A stretch of DNA of 64,000 bases, from NCBI RefSeq assembly GCF_000430725.1, contig NZ_AUMO01000023.1, forward strand, positions 86,244 to 150,243, in the 5' to 3' direction. Of this stretch, positions 61,919-64,000 are shown piece after piece (the stretch's first letter is position 1; each line of letters begins with the position of its first letter). The notes under the pieces were generated by a model, which had not been told where the DNA came from, did no database searches, and was given only the letters and a program-made list of their open reading frames with translations. The stretch comes from Azohydromonas australica DSM 1124. GTDB taxonomy: Bacteria; Pseudomonadota; Gammaproteobacteria; Burkholderiales; Burkholderiaceae_C. A program made the translations under genes and the position numbers.

Positions 61919-64000
61919 ATGCCCCTTCCTCCCGTTCAACCGTCGCCCGTGCACGTGCTGCGCGAGCGGCCGGGTGTCACCCGGCGGCAGGCGCTGTCGC
62001 TGCTGGCGGCCTCGGCGGCCCTGGCCAACGGGGCCTGCAGCGCGCCGCCCAATGCGCGCATCTACCCCTTCGTGCACATGCCCGAGGCACAGGCGGTGGG
62101 CACGCCGATCCACTACGCCAGCGCCTTCGTGCGCGACGGCCACGCGCAGGGCGTGCTCATCGGCACCGTGGAAGGTCGGCCGATCAAGATCGAGGGCAAC
62201 CCGCTGCATCCCTCCAGCCTGGGCGCCACCGACGTGTTCGCGCAGGCCTCGGTGCTGCAGCTCTGGGACCCGGACCGCTCGGCCACCGTGCGCCAGGCAC
62301 TGGGCAGCGTCGCCACCGGCACGGCGCCGCAGGGCGCGTCCAGCTGGGCCGCCTTCGACACGGCGTGGCGGCAGCGGGCCGGCGCGCTGGACGCCGGCCG
62401 GGGCGGCGGGCTGCACCTGCTGACGGGGCCGCTGACCTCGCCCACGCAACGCGCGCTGATCGACCAGCTGCTGCGCCGCTTCCCGCAGGCGCGCTGGCAT
62501 GTGCACGACCCCGTGCGCGACGTGGCGGCGCGGGACGGCGCGCGCGCCGCCTTCGGCCGCGAGCTGGTGCCGCTGCTGCACCTTCAGCGCGCGCGCTGCG
62601 TGCTGGCGCTGGGCGCCGACCCCTTCAGCGACGGGCCCGGCGCGGTGCGGCAGGCAATGGACTGGTCCGCGGCGCGCGCACAAGGGCGCACCGACGGCCG
62701 CTTGCCGCGGCTGTTCGCGGTCGAGGTCGCGCCAGGGCTGTTCGGTGCCCGCGCGGACGAGCGGCTGGCGTTGGCGCCGCAGCGCATTGAGGCCCTGCTG
62801 TGGCGCCTGGCACGCCGCTGGTGGGCTGAACTGCCGCCGGTGCCGCCCGCGGAAGGCGCCGAGGCGGCCTTCGAGGCCCGCGTGCTGCGCGCGCTGCAGG
62901 AGGCCGGGCCGGATGCGCTGGTGGTGCCGGGCCCGGGCCTGTCCGCCGAGGCGCACGCGCTGGCGCTGGCGCTGAACCAGCGGCTCGGGGCGCTGGGACG
63001 CACGCTCGAGCTGATCGAGCCGCCCGACGCGGCGCCGCAGGCCGGCACCCTGGCCGAGCTGGTGCAGGCGCTGCGCGAGGACGCGGTGGACACCCTGGTG
63101 GTGCTGGACAGCAACCCGGCCTACGACGCGCCGGGCGAGCTCGGCGTGTCTCAGGCGCTCGGCCGAGCGCGGCTGAGCGTGCATGCCGGGCTGTACGCCG
63201 ACGAGACGGCCCTGCGCTGCCACTGGCACCTGCCGCTGTCGCATGCCTACGAGTCCTGGGGCGACGCGCTGGCCCACGACGGCAGCGCGACGCTGCTGCA
63301 ACCGGCCATCGCGCCGCTGTACGACAGCCGCTCGGCCGTCGAAGTGCTGGCCCTGCTGGCCGGCGACGTGGAGCGGCAGGGCCAGGCGCTGGTGCGCCGG
63401 CAGTGGCGCCGGGGCGCCGATGACGCGGCCTTCGAGGCCTTCTGGCGCGAGTCCCTGCGCCGCGGCGTGGTGCCGGACAGCGCCTTCGCGCCGGTGCCCG
63501 TACCGCCCGCGCGGCAGCCCGCGCAGCCACCGTCGGCGCCGGCGGGGACGCTGGTGGGCGTGTTCACGCCCGATCCGGCGGTGCACGACGGGCGCTTCGC
63601 CAACCTGGGCTGGCTGCAGGAGCTGCCGCGCTCCTTCAGCAAGCTCACCTGGGACAACGCCTTGATGCTGGGCCCGGGCACCGCCGCGCGGCTGGGGCTG
63701 GCCACGGGCGACCTCGTGCAGGTCGAAGCGGACGGACGCTCGCTCGATGCGCCGGTGTGGGTCGGCGAGCACCACGCCGAGGAGGCCGTGACGCTGCCGC
63801 TGGGCTACGGACGCACGCAGGCCGGCCGGGTGGGCAGCGGCGTGGGCTTCGACGCCTACGCGCTGCGGCCGGCGCAGGGCGGGGCGCGGGCGCTGACCTT
63901 GCGACCGCTGGGCCGGCGCCATGAATTCGCCGTCACGCAGCACGAGACCGGGCAGGCGGGGCGCGAGATCGTGCGCAGCGTGCGCCCGGGCGAGCGGCTG
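61919..64000 (+). CDS. actB: Alternative complex III ActB, molybdopterin-type part (partial)
   Basis: The frame runs from ATG 61919 to the end of the window (694 codons without a stop), so the C-terminal part with the expected iron-sulfur domain is outside. A Tat-like/lipoprotein-like start (VTRRQALSLLAASAALANGACS) precedes a molybdopterin-oxidoreductase fold with IKIEGNPLHPSSLGATDVFAQASVLQLWDPDRS, DTLVVLDSNPAYDAP, HWHLPLSHAYESWGDA and LTWDNALMLGPGTAARLGLATGD. ActB keeps this fold but, in characterised complexes, has no molybdenum cofactor. It is 96 bases downstream of actA. Confidence 0.85.
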   Translation, partial: MPLPPVQPSPVHVLRERPGVTRRQALSLLAASAALANGACSAPPNARIYPFVHMPEAQAVGTPIHYASAFVRDGHAQGVLIGTVEGRPIKIEGNPLHPSSLGATDVFAQASVLQLWDPDRSATVRQALGSVATGTAPQGASSWAAFDTAWRQRAGALDAGRGGGLHLLTGPLTSPTQRALIDQLLRRFPQARWHVHDPVRDVAARDGARAAFGRELVPLLHLQRARCVLALGADPFSDGPGAVRQAMDWSAARAQGRTDGRLPRLFAVEVAPGLFGARADERLALAPQRIEALLWRLARRWWAELPPVPPAEGAEAAFEARVLRALQEAGPDALVVPGPGLSAEAHALALALNQRLGALGRTLELIEPPDAAPQAGTLAELVQALREDAVDTLVVLDSNPAYDAPGELGVSQALGRARLSVHAGLYADETALRCHWHLPLSHAYESWGDALAHDGSATLLQPAIAPLYDSRSAVEVLALLAGDVERQGQALVRRQWRRGADDAAFEAFWRESLRRGVVPDSAFAPVPVPPARQPAQPPSAPAGTLVGVFTPDPAVHDGRFANLGWLQELPRSFSKLTWDNALMLGPGTAARLGLATGDLVQVEADGRSLDAPVWVGEHHAEEAVTLPLGYGRTQAGRVGSGVGFDAYALRPAQGGARALTLRPLGRRHEFAVTQHETGQAGREIVRSVRPGERL

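Noticed and set aside
1..64000. CRISPR arrays, rRNA or tRNA genes
   Set aside because: No regularly spaced repeats and no recognisable RNA genes were seen on either strand, within the limits of reading by eye.

Overview
The window is GC-rich (about 70 % by eye), with dense ATGA stop/start overlaps, long open antisense frames and protein families typical of environmental Burkholderiales (Betaproteobacteria, Comamonadaceae-like). I could not check the genus. No rRNA, tRNA or CRISPR array was seen.

Left part (1-33.7 kb): the end of tamA and all of tamB (outer-membrane assembly), a histidine kinase and an AI-2E/PerM-type permease. From 18996 down to 8545 on the minus strand runs a tightly packed ten-gene operon: oxidase subunit I, subunit III, a small membrane protein, a cytochrome c lipoprotein, a XoxF-type PQQ alcohol dehydrogenase, a MxaJ/XoxJ-like binding protein, a second cytochrome c lipoprotein, oxidase subunit II with a fused cytochrome c, a DUF4396 protein and a cardiolipin synthase. 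The gene order implies that electrons from alcohol oxidation pass through tethered cytochromes to a dedicated oxidase. Subunit I keeps all metal ligands but lacks the canonical Glu of HPEVY (Trp here) and the K-channel Lys (Gln here). This is the most interesting system in the window. Metal genes follow (a Cys-rich copper-storage protein, a 5'-truncated copper ATPase, a CDF exporter). Then comes a run of membrane and stress genes (DUF2254, MgtC, PRC-barrel, YetF-like, an ion channel, MscS) and a three-gene FAD/cytochrome dehydrogenase.

Middle part (33.7-48.5 kb): an accessory region rich in broken genes. It holds fragments of a ClC channel, a cation antiporter, YbdK, a metallo-beta-lactamase-fold lipoprotein, a PPC/DUF296 protein and an MmyB-like regulator. 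A phospholipase-D-type gene is split by a complete IS701-family element with CTAG target duplications. A tyrosine integrase is broken by one stop codon. Intact genes here are a formate/nitrite-type channel, a Na+/H+ antiporter, the divergent DUF1326/DUF2182 pair and a SRPBCC protein.

Right part (48.5-64 kb): a Rieske oxygenase, a periplasmic binding protein and two tandem nucleobase-type deaminases form a probable N-heterocycle catabolic cassette. They are followed by a zinc peptidase, an XRE regulator, an SDR, a PEP-CTERM remnant, a hybrid kinase, an alanine/Na+ symporter and a GH15 hydrolase. The window ends in the first two genes of an alternative complex III (pentaheme ActA, molybdopterin-type ActB), a quinol:cytochrome c oxidoreductase that could supply a cytochrome oxidase.
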